A stretch of DNA of 64,000 nt from CAWDZK01 sp963726615 (GTDB lineage: Bacteria; Actinomycetota; Actinomycetes; JACCUZ01), in assembly GCA_963726615.1 (NCBI GenBank), contig CAVSCX010000011.1, positions 248,001 to 312,000 of the forward strand, written 5' to 3'. The position numbers were made by a program, and so were the translations under genes. The notes beneath the pieces were generated by a model. It ran no database searches. It was given only the letters and a program-made list of their open reading frames with translations, and had not been told where the DNA came from. Each line of letters opens with the position of its first letter. Position 1 is the stretch's first letter. This document shows positions 6,969 through 15,410 of the stretch, piece by piece.

Positions 6969-8288
6969 GTGAGCGAGCCGCGCAGCGACGTCCCGAACGC
7001 TCAGGACGAGGTCGTGGACATCTGCCGCGACCTGATCCGGATCGACTCGTCGAACTACGGCGACGGCAGCGGCCCGGGGGAGCGGAAGGCCGCGGAGTAC
7101 GTCGCAGAGCAGCTGTCCGAGGTGGGGCTGGAGCCGGCGGTCTACGAGTCGGCCGAACGCCGGACCAGCCTGGTCGTGCGCTTCGAGGGTGAGGAGCGCA
7201 GCCGGCCCGGCCTGCTGGTCCATGGGCACCTCGACGTCGTCCCGGCCCAGGCGTCGGACTGGACGCACGACCCGTTCGCGGGCGAGATCGCCGACGACTG
7301 CCTCTGGGGGCGCGGTGCGGTCGACATGAAGGACATGGACGCGATGGTGCTGGCTCTGGTGCGGCAGATGCGCCGCGAGGGCCGTCGGCCGCCGCGCGAC
7401 GTGGTGCTGTGCTTCCTCGCCGACGAGGAGGCCGGCGGCCGGCAGGGCGCGCACTGGATGGTGGACCACCACGCCGACGAGTTCGAGGGCGTCACCGAGT
7501 CCATCAGCGAGGTCGGCGGCTTCTCCGTCACCGTCGGAGGCCGCCGGCTCTACGCCATCGAGACGGCTCAGAAGGGCATCCAGTGGCTCCGTCTTGTCGC
7601 CGCCGGTCGGGCCGGGCACGGGTCGATGGTCAACGACGACAACGCCGTGACCGCGCTCGCCGAAGCGGTCGCCCGGATCGGCCGGCACGAGTGGCCGATC
7701 CGGATGACGCCCACGGTGCAGCGGTTCCTGCAGGAGATCGGCGACGAGCTGGGATTCGAGGTCGATGTCAACGACCCCGAGCCCGCCCTGTCCAAGCTCG
7801 GCACCATGGCCCGCATCGTCGGCGCCACGCTGCGCAACACAGCCAACCCGACGATGCTCAAGGCCGGCTACAAGCACAACGTCGTCCCTCAGACCGCCGA
7901 GGCGTTCGTCGACTGCCGCTTCCTCCCCGGCTACGAGGAGGAGATGCTCGCCACCATCGACGAGCTCATCGGCCCGGACATCCGGCGCGAGGCCGTGATC
8001 GAGGACATCGCCTACGAGACGACCTTCGACGGCGGCCTCGTCGACGCGATGGTGGGCGCGCTGCTGGCCGAGGACCCGGAGGCCCGCGCGGTGCCGTACT
8101 GCCTGTCCGGCGGCACCGACCAGAAGTCGTTCAGCCTGCTCGGGATCCGCGGCTTCGGCTTCGCCCCGCTGCGGCTGCCGGCCGAGCTCGACTTCTCCGG
8201 CATGTTCCACGGCGTCGACGAACGGGTGCCCCTGGAGTCGCTGAGGTTCGGGGTGCGGGTGCTCGACCGGTTCATCGCCGCCAGCTGA
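6969..8288 (+). CDS. M20 family zinc peptidase (dipeptidase/deacylase)
   Basis: A 439-residue enzyme from a GTG at 6969 preceded by GAGGAG. The M20 metal and catalytic residues are all visible: VHGHLDVVP with His87 and Asp89, WGRGAVDMK with bridging Asp119, and LADEEAGG with catalytic Glu153 and metal-ligand Glu154. A C-terminal His in SGGTDQKSF/MFHGVDERVP completes the site. Members hydrolyse dipeptides or N-acyl amino acids in the cytosol; substrate cannot be assigned. Length is normal for the family. It is transcribed from the region next to the tRNA and converges on the permease gene with a 20-bp gap. Confidence 0.9.
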   Translation: MSEPRSDVPNAQDEVVDICRDLIRIDSSNYGDGSGPGERKAAEYVAEQLSEVGLEPAVYESAERRTSLVVRFEGEERSRPGLLVHGHLDVVPAQASDWTHDPFAGEIADDCLWGRGAVDMKDMDAMVLALVRQMRREGRRPPRDVVLCFLADEEAGGRQGAHWMVDHHADEFEGVTESISEVGGFSVTVGGRRLYAIETAQKGIQWLRLVAAGRAGHGSMVNDDNAVTALAEAVARIGRHEWPIRMTPTVQRFLQEIGDELGFEVDVNDPEPALSKLGTMARIVGATLRNTANPTMLKAGYKHNVVPQTAEAFVDCRFLPGYEEEMLATIDELIGPDIRREAVIEDIAYETTFDGGLVDAMVGALLAEDPEARAVPYCLSGGTDQKSFSLLGIRGFGFAPLRLPAELDFSGMFHGVDERVPLESLRFGVRVLDRFIAAS

Positions 8289-8308
8289 CGCCGTCGGGGC
8301 GCCGTCCC

Positions 8309-9814
8309 TCAGCGGGCTGCGGTGCGGTCGCGCAGGTCGATGGCGTCCTCGTCCGGCCCGGCCGGATCGGTGCGCAGCCGGCTCCGTCGGTGGCCGTAGA
8401 AGGCATACACGACCAGCCCGAGTGCCATCCACACGAAGAAGCGGACCCAGGTCGACGCGGTGAGGTTGAGCATCAGGTAGAGCGACGCGAGCACCGAGAG
8501 CGCGGGGAGCACCGGGACGAACGGCGTCCGGAACGGACGCTCCAGGTCTGGCCGGGTGCGGCGCAGCACCACCACGCCGATGGCCACCACGATGAACGCG
8601 AACAGTGTGCCGATGTTCACCAGCTTGGCCAGCTCCTCGAGCGGCAACAGGGCCGCCATCGCGGCGATGACGAGACCGGTCGTGACCGTCGTCCGGATCG
8701 GTGTCCCGGTGCGTTCGCTGACAGTTGAGAACGCGGGCGGCAGCAGCCGGTCGCGGGCCATCGCGAAGAACACCCGGCTCTGGCCGATCATCAGGATCAT
8801 CATCACCGTGGTGAGGCCGGCGAGCGCGCCGACCGAGATGATCGTCGCGATCACCGGCCGGTCGACCGAGCGGAACGCCTCGGCGAGCGGAGCCTCGACG
8901 GAGACCCGGTCGTACTTGACCATCCCGGTGATGACGAGCGAGACCGCGACGTAGAGGGTCGTGCAGATCGCCAGTGACGCCAGGATCCCCCGCGGCATGT
9001 CCCGCTGCGGCTCCTTGGTCTCCTCCGCGGCAGTGGCGACGATGTCGAAGCCGATGAACGCGAAGAACACCAGCGCCGCGGCGGTGAAGATGCCGGCAAC
9101 CCCGAACGGCCCGCCGGGTGCGAGACCGAGGTCCTGCAGCAGCGACGGATCCGGCTTCGGGGCGTCGGCCCCCTTCGACCCGGCGGGCGGCACGAACGGC
9201 GAGTAGTTGCTGGCCTTGACGAAGAAGAGCCCGGCGACGATCACCAGCAGCACGATCGCGACCTTGACGGCCACGATGACGGCGTTGACGCGCGCGGAGA
9301 CGTTGATGCCGAAGCAGATCACGCCGGTCAGGAGCAGCACGATGACTGCCGCGACCAGGTTGTGCCCGTCGCTGTACACCGACTCGGGCAGGGTGATCCC
9401 GGCCTGCTCGGCGAGGTCGGCGAAGTACGTCGACCAGCCGGACGCGACGGTCGCGGCGCCGAGCGCCAGCTCCAGGATCAGGTCCCAGCCGATGATCCAG
9501 GCGACGAGCTCACCCAGGGTCGCGTAGGAGAACGTGTACGCGCTGCCTGCGACCGGCACCGTCGAGGCGAACTCGGCGTAGCACAGGGCAGCCAGGGCAC
9601 AGGCGACGCCGGCCACCACGAAGGACAGGGCCACGGCCGGGCCCGCCTCCACCCCGGCGGCCTCGCCGGTGAGCACGAAGATGCCGGTGCCGATGACGAC
9701 TCCGACTCCGAAGATGGTCAGGTCCAGCGCCGAGAGCTCACGCCGCAGCCGCTGACCCGGCTCGTCGGTGTCCTGGATCGACTGCTCGACCGGCTTGGTC
9801 CGAGTGAGATTCAT
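8309..9814 (-). CDS. APC-superfamily amino acid permease (cationic amino acid transporter type)
   Basis: A 501-residue integral membrane protein with about 12 hydrophobic segments. TM1 carries LTIFGVGVVIGTGIFVLTG, the glycine-rich unwound helix that binds the amino-acid backbone in APC transporters. The segment FFAFIGFDIVATAAEETKEPQRDMPRGI in the middle is the hallmark of the CAT/YhdG subgroup. It probably imports a cationic or small amino acid using an ion gradient; the substrate is not determinable. The N-terminus is a short charged cytosolic stretch and the C-terminus is a basic then acidic tail. It is a single gene between the M20 peptidase (convergent) and the DUF5703 gene. Confidence 0.9.
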   Translation of the reverse strand: MNLTRTKPVEQSIQDTDEPGQRLRRELSALDLTIFGVGVVIGTGIFVLTGEAAGVEAGPAVALSFVVAGVACALAALCYAEFASTVPVAGSAYTFSYATLGELVAWIIGWDLILELALGAATVASGWSTYFADLAEQAGITLPESVYSDGHNLVAAVIVLLLTGVICFGINVSARVNAVIVAVKVAIVLLVIVAGLFFVKASNYSPFVPPAGSKGADAPKPDPSLLQDLGLAPGGPFGVAGIFTAAALVFFAFIGFDIVATAAEETKEPQRDMPRGILASLAICTTLYVAVSLVITGMVKYDRVSVEAPLAEAFRSVDRPVIATIISVGALAGLTTVMMILMIGQSRVFFAMARDRLLPPAFSTVSERTGTPIRTTVTTGLVIAAMAALLPLEELAKLVNIGTLFAFIVVAIGVVVLRRTRPDLERPFRTPFVPVLPALSVLASLYLMLNLTASTWVRFFVWMALGLVVYAFYGHRRSRLRTDPAGPDEDAIDLRDRTAAR

Positions 9815-9884
9815 GCGGTCACCGCCCCGTCACGTGGTGTCTGCCGGGACTGGTGTGCCCCTCCAGACCGGGCGGCAACCGTGG

Positions 9885-10079
9885 TCAGGCGGTTCGGGCC
9901 ACCCGGATGACCCGCCGGCGAAGCACCACCCGGCGGCTCCCGTCGGCGAACAGGCGCAGCCGGTCGAGCTCCCAGTGGCCGTACTCGGCGTGGTCCGTGA
10001 GCAGCCGCCGCGCGGCGCCCCGGCTCGTCCCGCGCGGCAGGTAGAGGTGCTGGTACTCCCACTCCGCCATCGCGCCCAT
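9885..10079 (-). CDS. DUF5703 family small protein
   Basis: A 64-residue protein (61 if the second ATG, at 10070, is used; that start gives the family-typical MAEWEYQHLYLPR). The core RGAARRLLTDHAEYGHWEL followed by basic strands (RLRLFADGSRRVVLRRRVIR) matches the actinobacterial DUF5703 pattern. It is basic, has no membrane segment, and its function is unknown. It lies downstream of the aldo/keto reductase on the same strand with a 25-bp gap, so the two may be co-transcribed. Confidence 0.75.
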   Translation of the reverse strand: MGAMAEWEYQHLYLPRGTSRGAARRLLTDHAEYGHWELDRLRLFADGSRRVVLRRRVIRVARTA

Positions 10080-10104
10080 GATGGCAGCCGGACGCCTCCG
10101 GCGG

Positions 10105-11073
10105 TCAGCGATCCGTCGAGCCGGTCCCCGGCCCGGAGACCTCGTCCAGAGCGCTGCGGATCTCCACGGGCAGCCGGAGCCGCTCGGCTGTCAGCGACGC
10201 CTTGAGCTGGGCGGCGGTCCGTGCCCCGACCACCGGCGCGGTGACCCCCGGGGCGTCGCGGACCCAGGCCAGCCCCACCTCCAGCGGGGAGACGTCCAGA
10301 CCGTCCGCCGCGGTGCACACGGCGTCGACGATGCGCCGGCTCCGCTCGTCGAGGAAGCGGTCGACGAAGCGGGCGAAGTCCGGGCTGGCGGCGCGGGAGT
10401 CGGCCGGAGTGCCCGAGCGGTACTTCCCGGTCAGGACGCCGGCCCCGAGCGGTGACCAGGGAAGGACCCCGAGTCCCAGTGCCTGGGCCGCCGGCAGCAC
10501 CTCGCTCTCGATGCCGCGCTGGAGCAGTGAGTACTCCATCTGGGTCGAGACGAGTGGGGCACGGCCGTGGCCGGCCTGCTGCCAGGTCACTGCCCGGCCG
10601 GTCTGCCAGCCGTTGTAGTTCGAGATGCCGGCGTACCTGGTGCGGCCGGTCGCCACGGCGTGGTCAACGGCGCCCAGCGTCTCGTCCAGATCGGTCTCGT
10701 CGCTCCAGGCGTGCACCTGCCACAGGTCGACGTGGTCGACCCCGAGCCGCGTCAACGATCCGTCGAGCGCGTCCAGCAGTGCCCGCCGGGACGTGTCGAC
10801 GACCCGCTCGCCGGTGCGCCGGGAGACCCCGGCCTTGGTGGCGAGCACCACCTGCTCGCGTGACGCCGTTGACCGCAACAGGTCGCCGATCAGCGACTCG
10901 GAGCTGCCGTCGCCGTACCCGGCAGCCGTGTCGAGCAGCGTGCCGCCCGCGTCGAGGAAGGCGGTGAGCTGGTCCTTGGCCTCGTGCTCGTCGGTGTCGC
11001 GGCCCCAGGTCATCGTCCCCAGGCCCAGCCTGCTGACCCTGAGGCCGGACCGGCCGAGCCTGCGCTGTTCCAT
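10105..11073 (-). CDS. Aldo/keto reductase
   Basis: A 322-residue NADPH-dependent oxidoreductase. I chose the ATG at 11073 (MEQRRLGRSGLRVSRLGLGTMTWG), the standard AKR start, rather than a GTG 30 bases upstream. The catalytic tetrad is visible: Asp and Tyr in LLDTAAGYGDGSSE, Lys in VVLATKAGV and His in DLWQVHAWSD. The C-terminal cofactor loop (VVGARTAAQLKASL) is present. It reduces aldehydes or ketones; substrate unknown. It is divergent from the LLM oxidoreductase gene with only 28 bp between start codons, where abutting -10 hexamers point both ways. Confidence 0.9.
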   Translation of the reverse strand: MEQRRLGRSGLRVSRLGLGTMTWGRDTDEHEAKDQLTAFLDAGGTLLDTAAGYGDGSSESLIGDLLRSTASREQVVLATKAGVSRRTGERVVDTSRRALLDALDGSLTRLGVDHVDLWQVHAWSDETDLDETLGAVDHAVATGRTRYAGISNYNGWQTGRAVTWQQAGHGRAPLVSTQMEYSLLQRGIESEVLPAAQALGLGVLPWSPLGAGVLTGKYRSGTPADSRAASPDFARFVDRFLDERSRRIVDAVCTAADGLDVSPLEVGLAWVRDAPGVTAPVVGARTAAQLKASLTAERLRLPVEIRSALDEVSGPGTGSTDR

Positions 11074-11081
11074 GGGCAGTG

Positions 11082-11087
11082 AATCTA
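11082..11087 (-). promoter_or_regulatory. Leaderless-type -10 hexamer of the aldo/keto reductase
   Basis: On the minus strand TAGATT lies 8 nt before the ATG at 11073, so transcription would begin at or next to the start codon. It abuts the plus-strand hexamer at 11088-11093. Confidence 0.5.
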
Positions 11088-11093
11088 TAGGGT
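11088..11093 (+). promoter_or_regulatory. Leaderless-type -10 hexamer of the LLM oxidoreductase
   Basis: TAGGGT, then 8 nt, then the ATG at 11102. There is no Shine-Dalgarno sequence between them. Confidence 0.55.
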
Positions 11094-11101
11094 CATCCAC
11101 C

Positions 11102-12151
11102 ATGCGACTCGGCGTGAACCTCGGCTACTGGGGTTCCGGCAACGACCACGAGAACCTGGCGCTGGCTCAGGAGGCCGACCGGCTCGGATACTCGTCCGCG
11201 TGGGCGGCCGAGGCGTACGGGTCCGATGCGGCGACCGTCCTCGCCTGGGTCGCGGCGCAGACCGAGCGGATCGACGTCGGGTCGGCCGTCTTCCAGATCC
11301 CCGCCCGCACCCCGGCGATGACGGCGATGACCGCCGCGACCCTGGACACCCTGTCTGGCGGGCGGTTCCGGCTGGGTCTCGGCGTGTCCGGCCCGCAGGT
11401 GTCCGAGGGCTGGCACGGGGTCCGGTTCGACAAGCCGCTGGCCCGGACCCGCGAGTACGTCGAGGTCGTCCGGATGGCGCTGGCCCGCGAGACGGTGCGG
11501 CACGAAGGCAGCTTCTGGACGCTCCCACTGCCCGACGGGCCGGGCAAGGCGCTGCGACTGACCGTCCACCCGGTGCGGCCGGAGATCCCGCTGTACCTGG
11601 CGGCGATAGGGCCGAAGAACCTCGCGCTCGCCGGGGAGATCGCCGACGGTTGGCTGGCCATCTTCTTCGCCCCTGAGAACTCTGGTGAGCTGCTCGGCCA
11701 GGTCGGCGCGGGTCGCGCCAGGGCAGGCAAGGACCTGAGCGACTTCGACGTGGTCCCGACCGTCCCCGTCGTCGTCGGCGACGACCTCGAGACGTGCGCC
11801 GCACCGCTGCGGCACTACGCGGCGCTCTACGTCGGCGGGATGGGCAGTCGCGAGCAGAACTTCTACAACCGGCTGGCAGTGAGCATGGGCTACGAGAAGG
11901 CGGCCGCCGAGGTCCAGGACCTCTACCTGGCCCGCAACCATCGCGACGCGGCGGCGGCGGTGCCGTTCGAGTTCATCGACCGGACCTCGCTGATCGGGCC
12001 GCGCGAGCGGATCCGGGACCGGCTCGCCGCGTTCGCTGAGGCGGGCGTCACGACGCTGTCGGTGGCGACGTACGCCGGGACGCTGGACGAGCGGGTGGCG
12101 GCGCTGCGCACGATGGCAGAGGTCCTCGACGAGTCCGGCCTGGGGGAGTAG
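11102..12151 (+). CDS. LLM-class F420-dependent (luciferase-like) oxidoreductase
   Basis: A 349-residue TIM-barrel flavin/deazaflavin oxidoreductase. The start MRLGVNLGYWGS and the segments LAQEADRLGYSSAWAAEAYG, IDVGSAVFQIPARTPAMTAM and LSGGRFRLGLGVSGPQV are the family blocks of F420-dependent LLM enzymes. It probably performs an F420H2-dependent reduction; the substrate is unknown. The leaderless-type promoter TAGGGT lies 8 nt upstream. uppP begins 2 nt after its stop, so the two form an operon, an unexpected partnership for a peptidoglycan carrier-lipid enzyme. Confidence 0.87.
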   Translation: MRLGVNLGYWGSGNDHENLALAQEADRLGYSSAWAAEAYGSDAATVLAWVAAQTERIDVGSAVFQIPARTPAMTAMTAATLDTLSGGRFRLGLGVSGPQVSEGWHGVRFDKPLARTREYVEVVRMALARETVRHEGSFWTLPLPDGPGKALRLTVHPVRPEIPLYLAAIGPKNLALAGEIADGWLAIFFAPENSGELLGQVGAGRARAGKDLSDFDVVPTVPVVVGDDLETCAAPLRHYAALYVGGMGSREQNFYNRLAVSMGYEKAAAEVQDLYLARNHRDAAAAVPFEFIDRTSLIGPRERIRDRLAAFAEAGVTTLSVATYAGTLDERVAALRTMAEVLDESGLGE

Positions 12152-12153
12152 CG

Positions 12154-12990
12154 ATGTCCGAGATCAGCATCCTCGACTCGATCGTCCTTGGCGTGGTCGA
12201 GGGACTCACGGAGTTCCTCCCCGTGTCCAGCACAGGTCACCTCACGATTGCGGAGAAGGCGCTCGACCTGCCGATCGACGACAAGGGGGTGACCGCGTTC
12301 ACCGCGATCATCCAGGTCGGTGCCATCGCCGCCGTGCTGGTCTACTTCTTCGCCGACATCGTCCGTATCGTCAGGGCCTGGGTGACCGGCCTGCACAAGG
12401 CCGAGGTCCGCGGCACGTTCGACTACCGCTTCGGGTGGTTCGTCATCTGGGGCAGCGTCCCGATCGGTGTCATCGGCTTCCTGCTGCGGGACGTCATCTC
12501 CGGACCGCTGCGCAGCCTGTGGGTGGTCGCCGCCGCTCTGGTCGCCTGGAGCGCGGTGATGGTGTACGCGGAGCGGCGCGCGACCCAGGTCCGCCCGGAA
12601 CGGTCCCTCACCCTGACCGACGCGCTGGTGGTCGGCGCCGTGCAGTGCATCGCCCTTGTCCCGGGCGTCTCACGGTCCGGGGCGACGATCAGCGCCGGGC
12701 TGCTGCGCGGCCTGGACCGGGTCGCCGCGACCCGCCTGTCGTTCTTCCTGTCCATCCCGGCACTGGTCGGTGCCGGCCTGTTCGAGCTCAAGGACGCCGT
12801 CCAGGAGTCGGTCCCGGTGGCTCCGTTGCTGGTCGGCACCCTCGTGTCGTTCGTGGTGGCGTACGGCTCGATCGCCTGGCTGCTGCGCTTCGTCGCCGGG
12901 CACCCGATCAGCCTGTTCGTGCCCTACCGCGTCGCCGTCGGGCTGGGCCTGCTGGCGCTGCTCGCCGCCGGGGCGGTCAACGCCACCTGA
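12154..12990 (+). CDS. uppP: Undecaprenyl-diphosphatase UppP (BacA)
   Basis: A 278-residue membrane enzyme that dephosphorylates undecaprenyl diphosphate so the lipid carrier can be reused for wall synthesis; it also gives some bacitracin tolerance. Both catalytic blocks are present: EGLTEFLPVSSTGHL at residues 16-30 and PGVSRSGAT at about 170-178. Seven to eight hydrophobic segments are seen. Its length is that of the family. It starts 2 nt after the LLM oxidoreductase stop and converges with the TolB-like gene (7-bp gap at 12991-12997). Confidence 0.95.
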   Translation: MSEISILDSIVLGVVEGLTEFLPVSSTGHLTIAEKALDLPIDDKGVTAFTAIIQVGAIAAVLVYFFADIVRIVRAWVTGLHKAEVRGTFDYRFGWFVIWGSVPIGVIGFLLRDVISGPLRSLWVVAAALVAWSAVMVYAERRATQVRPERSLTLTDALVVGAVQCIALVPGVSRSGATISAGLLRGLDRVAATRLSFFLSIPALVGAGLFELKDAVQESVPVAPLLVGTLVSFVVAYGSIAWLLRFVAGHPISLFVPYRVAVGLGLLALLAAGAVNAT

Positions 12991-12997
12991 GTCCCGC

Positions 12998-14200
12998 TCA
13001 GGGCTGAAGGAGCACCACGGTCTCGCCGGGCGCCGAGTCGTACGCGCGGGCGCACAGTCCCGAGCCGACGCAACGGAGCACATGGGTGGCCGGCGCCGCA
13101 CCGCCCGTCCCCCCGTCGGCCACGACGACGAGTCGGGATGCGCCGTGCTCCCACACCTGCTGGACCGGGACGGTGCCGGCCGGGACCGGGTTCTCGTCCT
13201 CGATGGTGCCGTCGAGGAGAACGAGGAGCCGGTCGCCGGTCGTCACGGCCAGACGCTCGCCGTCGAGCGGGGAATCGGCGAACGCCGCCGGCGACGCGGT
13301 GAGAAGGCACTCCGACCCACCGCGTGACGGTGCGGCCGGCCCGGCGTAGGCCAGGCAGCCGTCCATGCTGACGGCCATCGTCCGGGTCGCCGACGAGTAC
13401 GCCATGAAGCGCGGCTCACCCTGTCCGGCCCCGCCGGCCCACGCCGGTCGCAGCCTGCCAGTGGCTAGGTCGAGCACGACGGGTGCGCCGCCGACGGACG
13501 TCGATGCATCGTGAGGGTCGGCAGCGCGGGAGAAGATCGGTCCCTGTCCTGGCACCCAAGCCTGCACCATGGTCGGCTGATCGGTGTCGACGGTGCGGAC
13601 AACTTTCCGAGTGCGCAACCGCACGACCGTCACCCGCTCCGACGACGCGACGTCGTGCGCACTTCCCCAGGCGACGAGCGTTCCGGTCGGGTCCACGGCG
13701 ACGCCGGAGGGCGCGTCCTTGCTGAGCTCGGTGACGGTGCCATCGGGCGAGACGAGAGCGACGACCCGCCCGCCCCGTGTCATTGCCTCCACCACCCGAC
13801 CGTCACCAGCGCTCGTCAGCCGGGTGACCCGCCAGCCGTCCGGCAGCGTGATCTGGCCGGAGCCTCGGTGCAGGACGTTGCCCAGCGCCCAGTCGACGAG
13901 AACTGGCCCGTCGGGCGGGAGCGAGCGCAGCGGGTCTGGCAACGCCGGCCCGGACCGGCTGTTCGTGGGTGCCGGCGTGGGGTGGTCGGCGGGCGGCCCC
14001 GCCGAGGGCCGGGTACCACCGCTCACGATGACCCCCACGGCGACTGCAGCGGCGGCCATGATCCCCGCGGACACCGCCACCTGTCGCTGGCGCCGGCGGC
14101 GCGCCGCCCTGATCACGTTCCCTGCCAGCCCGGGCTTCTCCCGCACGTTCGCCGCCTCGTCGCGCAGCTCGTCGGCCAGACGCTGCTCCAGCGGTGTCAT
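12998..14200 (-). CDS. Membrane-anchored protein paired with an ECF sigma factor (beta-propeller-like exterior)
   Basis: A 400-residue protein from the ATG at 14200, overlapping the sigma gene stop by 4 bp (ATGA). Residues 1-40 are cytosolic and charged (MTPLEQRLADELRDEAANV, then RAARRRRQRQ). A single membrane helix lies at about 41-60. The outside part has repeated short strands such as GRVVALVSPDGTVTEL and GVAVDPTGTLVAWGS, resembling TolB/WD propeller blades, with cysteine pairs near the end. The position and topology suggest an anti-sigma or signal-sensing partner of the upstream sigma factor. No zinc anti-sigma motif is visible, so the role is inferred from the operon. Confidence 0.7.
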   Translation of the reverse strand: MTPLEQRLADELRDEAANVREKPGLAGNVIRAARRRRQRQVAVSAGIMAAAAVAVGVIVSGGTRPSAGPPADHPTPAPTNSRSGPALPDPLRSLPPDGPVLVDWALGNVLHRGSGQITLPDGWRVTRLTSAGDGRVVEAMTRGGRVVALVSPDGTVTELSKDAPSGVAVDPTGTLVAWGSAHDVASSERVTVVRLRTRKVVRTVDTDQPTMVQAWVPGQGPIFSRAADPHDASTSVGGAPVVLDLATGRLRPAWAGGAGQGEPRFMAYSSATRTMAVSMDGCLAYAGPAAPSRGGSECLLTASPAAFADSPLDGERLAVTTGDRLLVLLDGTIEDENPVPAGTVPVQQVWEHGASRLVVVADGGTGGAAPATHVLRCVGSGLCARAYDSAPGETVVLLQP

Positions 14201-14727
14201 GTCCTGCCTCCCGCCGTCAGCTCGCGTTCGTCGTCCTCGCCGAGCCGCTGGCGCAGGGTCGTGAGAGCGCGGTGCGCCTGGCTCTTCACCGTTCCGGCTG
14301 AGCAGCCGAGCAGCGCGGCGACCTCGGCCTCGGACCTGTCCTCGTAGTAGCGCAGCACGACGACGGCGCGCTGGCGCGCGGGCAGCGCCTTGAGGTGCGG
14401 CCACACCCGGCTGCGGTCCTCGGCCCGCTCGTCCACGGCGGGGCCCTGGTGTTCGGGGATCGTCGGCACGGGCACCTCGCCCCGCCACCGGCGCCGCCAC
14501 CAGGACGTGTGCGTGGTCAGGAGTGTGCGGCGGACGTAGCCCTCGACCGCCTCGATCTCGCGGATCCGGTCCCAGGCGAGGTAGGTCTTGACCAGCGCCA
14601 CCTGCAGCAGGTCCTCGGCCGCCTGGTGGTCCCCGGTCAGCAGGTACGCCGTCCGCAGCAGGGCACCCGCCCGGGCGCCCACGAACTCCGTGAACGCCTG
14701 GTCCCGAGCGCGCCGCACGTCCGCCAT
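14197..14727 (-). CDS. SigE-family ECF RNA polymerase sigma factor
   Basis: A 176-residue sigma-70 family factor with only regions 2 and 4. Region 2 is FTEFVGARAGALLRTAYLLTGD then AEDLLQVALVKTYLAWDRI. Region 4 is LPARQRAVVVLRYYEDRSEAEVAALLGCSAGTVKSQAHRAL. The ATG at 14727 is preceded by AGGGGGTGG. It directs polymerase to stress-type promoters and is probably held by the membrane protein encoded by the overlapping downstream gene. It is divergent from a second ECF gene at 14823; the 95-bp gap holds a palindrome. Confidence 0.9.
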   Translation of the reverse strand: MADVRRARDQAFTEFVGARAGALLRTAYLLTGDHQAAEDLLQVALVKTYLAWDRIREIEAVEGYVRRTLLTTHTSWWRRRWRGEVPVPTIPEHQGPAVDERAEDRSRVWPHLKALPARQRAVVVLRYYEDRSEAEVAALLGCSAGTVKSQAHRALTTLRQRLGEDDERELTAGGRT

Positions 14728-14783
14728 ACCACCCCCTAGCCCGGACCACCCGTCATACCGAGGACGCTCGAGCCGCCGCGTCT

Positions 14784-14796
14784 GGTTGTCACAACC
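14784..14796. promoter_or_regulatory. Palindrome between two divergent ECF sigma genes
   Basis: GGTTGT-C-ACAACC is a perfect 6-bp inverted repeat around one base, nearly midway between start codons at 14727 (minus) and 14823 (plus). It could be an operator or include an ECF-type -35 element (AACC). Confidence 0.35.
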
Positions 14797-14822
14797 GTCA
14801 CGGTGAACCTTCACACCCTGGC

Positions 14823-15410
14823 ATGCGTTCATCCGTGGTGACCGGGAGACAGAGCCGCCCGAGGAGCGGTCTGCTGCCACGCCCAGTCGCCCGCGCGGAC
14901 AGCGACCTGCTTCGTGACCTTTCAGCCGCGCATGCAGCACCACTGCTCGCCTATGCGTTGCGCCTCACCGGCGGGGACCGCCAGTGGGCCGAGGACGTCG
15001 TCCAGGAGACGATGCTGCGGGCCTGGCGGCACCCGGAGGCTCTCTCACCGGAGACCGGCTCGACCCGCGGCTGGCTGCTGACCGTGTCGCGCAACCTGGT
15101 GCGCGACCAGCAACGTTCGCGCCGCTCCCGTCCCGTCGAGGTGGGCGAGGCCACCGTCGACCTGGAGCGCCTGACGGCCGACCAGGCGGACCCGATCGAC
15201 CGGGCGGTTCGCGCGTGGACCGTGGCGGAAGCCCTCCGTGGCCTGCGACCGGAGCACCGGGCGGTGCTGCTCGAGACGTACTACCGGGGACGATCGGTGG
15301 CAGAGGCGGCGGTCGAGCTCGGGATCCCACCGGGGACGGTCAAGTCGCGGACCTTCTACGCACTCAAGGCGTTGCGGCTCGCCCTGACGGAACACGGGGT
15401 GCTCGGATGA
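14823..15410 (+). CDS. ECF RNA polymerase sigma factor (SigL/SigK-like)
   Basis: A 195-residue sigma factor. Region 2 contains HAAPLLAYALRLTGGDRQWAEDVVQETMLRAWRHPE and region 4 contains LRPEHRAVLLETYYRGRSVAEAAVELGIPPGTVKSRTFYALKAL, close to the SigL/SigK type. The ATG at 14823 has no clear ribosome site; a GTG at 14837 could be used instead. The stop overlaps the anti-sigma start by 4 bp (ATGA), the classic coupling of an ECF factor with its inhibitor. It shares its upstream region with the divergent SigE-family gene. Confidence 0.9.
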   Translation: MRSSVVTGRQSRPRSGLLPRPVARADSDLLRDLSAAHAAPLLAYALRLTGGDRQWAEDVVQETMLRAWRHPEALSPETGSTRGWLLTVSRNLVRDQQRSRRSRPVEVGEATVDLERLTADQADPIDRAVRAWTVAEALRGLRPEHRAVLLETYYRGRSVAEAAVELGIPPGTVKSRTFYALKALRLALTEHGVLG

